Origin: Chondrosia reniformis
Taxonomy: Eukaryota > Porifera > Demospongiae > Chondrillida > Chondrillidae
DNA: 64,000 nucleotides
Direction of reading: 5' to 3'
Assembly (NCBI GenBank): GCA_947172415.1
Contig: OX359191.1
Coordinates: 7,611,130 to 7,675,129 of the forward strand
The position numbers were made by a program, and so were the translations under genes. This document shows positions 60,208 to 64,000 of this stretch, in pieces. Position 1 is the stretch's first letter, and the number at the start of each line of letters is the position of its first letter. The notes below the pieces were generated by a model that was not told the origin of the DNA, ran no database searches, and worked only from the letters and a program-made list of their open reading frames with translations.

Positions 60208-63200
60208 CTACCATAGTTCACATTTGTTAGATGGATTATAACGACTTGTTGTTGAACAGGAGAATGCTTCTGAAAACTCCTTTGAGTTGGAAAGCGTTCC
60301 TAGTACTCTAAACAGTTGAGAGACATGCACACTACATCAAAGTACTCTCTATAAGTCACCTCATCCTAAATGAATCCCTATCTTCTATACCTCCATAACT
60401 ACAACGAGTAAACTGCTGAGTGATTGGCATAATTGATTGGTATAGAAAGTGCAGTGTATTCTGTATGAACAATCAACCGTCTAGGACAGTCATATACTTT
60501 AAGTGCATGGCAACTTCAGTCGATTCCCAAAAATCACATTACATACATTAAAATCCTGCTAATCTGGTCACCTGTCTAACGTAGGCAGATACACATATTA
60601 GGTCCCATAGGTGACCACTAAATCATGGTGACATCATCCATGGCAACATTCTCCACAGGAGGATAATTGGCATGGTATATCAAATGTATGGTTAGATGAC
60701 ATACCTTATGGGTCCAGGGCTGTGTGGATCTGTTTTTACTGAGGAGGCCAGATAGGCAGGTGTGTACAGTGTGCACCAGGCCTAGGAGAGGAGTTACCAT
60801 GGTAACACAGGTAATAATACATGATAGTTAACTTGTATTGTACAATGACAAAGCAAAAGTTAAAGTATATCCTATTTAAGTTTTCTGACACCAGGGAGAC
60901 CAGAATTGCTCATAACTTGTCTTAGTTTCAGATAAAATACCAAATTACTACAAGATTTCTAGTTCATTTAAGTGTTAAGCTTGGAAACTTGTATAATTGC
61001 CATGCACAACTCACCTGTCCAAATGCCAAAAAGAACAGCTGGTCACTAGTGTATTTCTGACCAATACCTGGCAGCGCTTGATTATCACCACCAGGTGTAG
61101 ACTTGTATGCCTTTAGGATCAGAAGAAAAATAATCTGTTACTATTAATAGCTGCATCTACATTGAGGCTAAAGGACTTTATTAATTTATAATATAGCTTG
61201 ATTATCAGTATTCAGGAGGGATCTGCCAGTATGCATTCCATGTACAGAAGACCCTCTAATACATAGGATGTGTGTCTACAAACAATACCTCATGGTTAGA
61301 GTGGAATTGCTATATAATAAACACTGTAGGGACACCTCAGTATAAGTAAACCACTGGATTTATGTGATTGTTACAATAGCAGTGTTTGCCCATTTAACAT
61401 CTAATGAAATTCATAGAGACAATCTCAAATTGTTGCTATAAGTACTGACATAACTGACTGATGTGATGATCAACTTAATGCAAGAAAACACATGGTAGTT
61501 AAACAGACTGAGCAACCAGATGGGTAAAGGTCCACTGTATATCTACGAATATTTGATCATGGAAAATTCTTAGCTTACCTGATAGCTCGTAATGAGGCCC
61601 CCATTATCTGCAATATTCTCACCCAATGTTAGCTCTCCATTCACCTATTGAGTGAGATCCCAGGCTGATCAATGGCCCTTAATTAACTGTGTGGGTGGCC
61701 TTATGTGTACCTTGTTATCATTGATGCTGTAATTACCATACTGATCCACATAACAAGTTGTTCTCTTTTTAAATGCCTCTTCAGAGGCCTGGCTCCACCA
61801 CTGAACATAGTTACCGTCAGCATTGTATTTTTGACCTGTGTGGGCAGATCAAAGGGAACATTAAAGGGAGTCCTTTGTAATATCATCAAATTGTATACCT
61901 TGATCATCAAACCCATGGCTCAGCTCATGTCCTATGACAACACCCATTGCGCCATATAGAAAGTAACTTTGTGTATGGACAGAGAGACAATGTCACATAT
62001 ATAGTGGTCATACGTATACTGGTCATATATACTGGTCATACATATATACTGGTAGCTCTGTTCAACTCACTCTGGCCATAGTGGGTCAAAGAAAGGAGGA
62101 TGGAGTATACCTTCTAGGAATACTACAGAAATAAGAGAGTGGATAGACAGATGGATGGATGGATGGATGGGTGAATGGGTGGATGGATGAATGAGTGGAT
62201 AAAGGAGCTTACCAAATTGGTTAAAAGAAGGTGAGTAATAAGCATTGACAGCTGTTGGCGGTAGCTCCCATCTAGAGATTGAACAATTAAAATGGTACAT
62301 ATGATATACAGTACGTAGATGTAAGACACCTCAACAGACCTGGTCTTATCTGTCGGCTTTCCATATTGTTTCAAGCGATCAATAACTATGAATCTACTTG
62401 CAGCAACACTATTCTCAAAGTAGCCATTGCTGTCATTCACATCCATCTGATGATATGTAAACAAATAAATAAATATCTATCAACAAGATGCTACAAGAAT
62501 CAGTAACTGACACTCATCAACTACTAACCGTTGCATAGTAAGTGTCAAGATAGGTGATGTTGTTCACATATGATGGATAAGCAATAAGCCTTGAGATGGC
62601 ATCAACCTATCAGTAACACAGTATTACAGTAAACCCAGTCATCACCTGCACTCCCAACCAATTGTACCTTCTCCTCACAACGTTTTTCAGTTTCGGCATC
62701 TAACCAACCCCTGGTCTTCAGCCGGGCTTTGAAGGATTCTTCAATTGCATCAATCATAGCATTCATCTAATCAAAGTTTATAAGATTAGAGGCTTAGTAA
62801 GTTAGTATATGTATGTATAAATGTATGTTTTTAGTGAATGAAAGCAGTCACATGACCTTAAGCTTAAGAGATAGATACTTCCAATTAGTTAAATATTTCT
62901 ATCTATTGCGCCATATTCTTATCCATCAACCCTATTTCTACCCATCAACCCTATTTCTACACATCAACCCTATTTCTACACATCAACCCTATTTCTACCC
63001 ACCAACCCTATTTCTACCCACCAACCCTATTTCTACCCACCAACCCTATTTCTACCCACCAATCCTAGCTCTATCCACCACACCTTATTTCTGGTTCCAC
63101 CTTGTATGTTGGACTGTGTGTAGAGGCGGGATACAGTGTACTGCATCCTGGAGGTGACAATAGCTGTGCAGGTCTCATATCTTGGCTTTGCTCCATTACC

Positions 63201-64000
63201 CGTCAGCAAGGTGTTGAAAGAATCGTACAATCCCTTCAACCGAGAATCCAGCAGCGGAAGGTATTTGTATACCAGTAGCCATTTGACATAATTTTCTACT
63301 TCACTAAATAGTTAACAACATGGTATATTTAATGTGAATACTATATTGTAGATGTTAATATTAGGTGTGAATGCTATTATCACTAATGCAGACAAAATAG
63401 GAGGTCCTTTGTTCAATTCAAGAGATTACTATTTCACATTTCTCTTCACAATTACGTAAATGTTTGACATATTGAATGCACATACAGCTAGTCTCATGCA
63501 TGTAACAACAGCTGGATCTCACTCTTCCTTGAAATCTGATAATTGACTGGGCAGGTCCTTGAAATAGTCCTGTGTTTCCACTATCACAACAGTTTCATTG
63601 GTAATCTGATCCTCCAACCCTGCTTCCTTGAAAGACTGTTTGAAATATTGTAGCCAATCAAACTACAGAAAATATTACATTATCAAAATGCATATTAACT
63701 CTCCTGAACATAATTGGCATATGTACATATAGAAAACTCACTCCATCAAGGAACGGGTACTGAGCTGTGATATTAGCTATTGGCATTGGGTTGTATACAA
63801 GTGAGATATTCCGCAGTTGGACTCGAGAGTAAAATATCTGTATACAAGGGAAACATACAGCAAATGTACCTATAAATACACACATATACACAGTAGACTA
63901 ATATGCTCTAAGAAACTCAAAAAATAGCTCACATGCACACCCCAACTCATTTGTGGCTCCAATTGTCAGGATACTCAGTAAGAACTGTTTAACTAACAAC
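60208..64000 (-). CDS. M13 metallopeptidase (neprilysin/ECE type), C-terminal part, cut by the window edge
   Basis: Zinc ectopeptidase of the neprilysin/endothelin-converting enzyme family, normally a type II membrane protein. Exons from 3' to 5': 60208-60307, 60705-60781, 61015-61110, 61579-61644, 61711-61835, 61899-61966, 62071-62122, 62213-62271, 62340-62446, 62529-62606, 62668-62766, 63084-63303, 63523-63662, 63742-63837. They join in frame to 460 residues, with a probable further exon near 63,933-63,994. Motifs in order: NAYYSPSFNQ, LEGILHPPFFDPLWP, VVIGHELSHGFDDQ (HExxH zinc site), LGENIADNGG (third ligand Glu), QLFFLAFGQAWC, VKTDPHSPGPIR and the C-terminal CELW (usual form C-x-x-W). 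All catalytic residues are present, so it is probably active. The membrane anchor and first half lie beyond 64,000. The 63,084 donor was chosen because only it keeps phase and family length. Confidence 0.93.
62141..62200. repeat. (GATG)n-type minisatellite in an M13-gene intron
   Basis: ggatggatggatgggtgaatg units between the exons at 62,071-62,122 and 62,213-62,271. It causes the His/Pro/Ser-rich minus ORFs there. Confidence 0.9.
62919..63070. repeat. 19-bp minisatellite in an M13-gene intron
   Basis: About eight copies of cccatcaaccctatttcta, changing gradually from catcaa to caccaa, in the intron 62,767-63,083. It is the source of the plus-strand ORF with PTNPISTHQ repeats. Confidence 0.93.

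Noticed and set aside
1-64000. Retrovirus-like or Polinton-like elements and CRISPR-like arrays
   Set aside because: No LTR pairs, capsid, envelope or integrase signatures were seen. The regularly spaced repeats are satellites and minisatellites without unique spacers.

Overview
The window looks like nuclear DNA of an early-branching animal, most likely a demosponge of the Amphimedon type (inference, about 0.6). Reasons: AT-rich sequence, short GT-AG introns, closely packed metazoan genes (FARSB, TAF10, an M13 metallopeptidase, a hemicentin-like vWA/EGF protein), many small hairpin-type repeats and a large satellite array. No bacterial operons, rRNA genes, CRISPR arrays or recognisable retrovirus-like elements were seen.

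Layout. (1) Positions 1 to about 15,650 are a satellite array of about 169-173 bp monomers in two subfamilies. Part of it is organised into 509-bp trimers. It is interrupted by three long copies and one cut-off copy of a roughly 1.1-kb block whose GC-richer core is almost invariant. (2) 15,650-18,494 holds old small repeats and one doubtful ORF. (3) 18,495-24,138 (minus) is the complete 21-exon cytosolic phenylalanyl-tRNA synthetase beta gene. (4) 24,139-29,068 is intergenic, with hairpin elements and a diverged tandem duplication. (5) 29,069-37,595 (plus) is a secreted FN3-EGF-vWA-EGF protein gene. It is followed by a broken LINE 3' end and a copy of the gene's own 3' end. (6) 40,114-44,842 (minus) is an NCL-type cation/Ca2+ exchanger gene. 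(7) 44,994-48,424 is a complete-looking Kolobok DNA transposon with perfect TIRs, TTAA target duplications and a THAP-domain transposase. It also carries a second, convergent two-exon gene encoding a P2X7-type ballast domain. Its right-hand TTAA contains the stop codon of TAF10. (8) 48,425-49,252 (minus) is the 3' part of TAF10, with a fragment of the hemicentin-like gene in its intron. (9) 49,253-57,803 has no gene I can support, only minisatellites and small duplications. (10) 57,804-59,291 (plus) is an unrecognised single-exon gene. (11) From 60,208 to the right edge (minus) lies a neprilysin/ECE-type M13 metallopeptidase gene that is cut by the window end.

The host genes do not form a pathway. 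FARSB and TAF10 are housekeeping genes; the others serve the cell surface or extracellular space (matrix-type protein, ion exchanger, ectopeptidase). The most unusual object is the Kolobok element. It pairs a transposase with a captured ballast-domain gene, drives both from mirror-image subterminal repeats, and sits exactly at the end of a basal transcription factor's reading frame.
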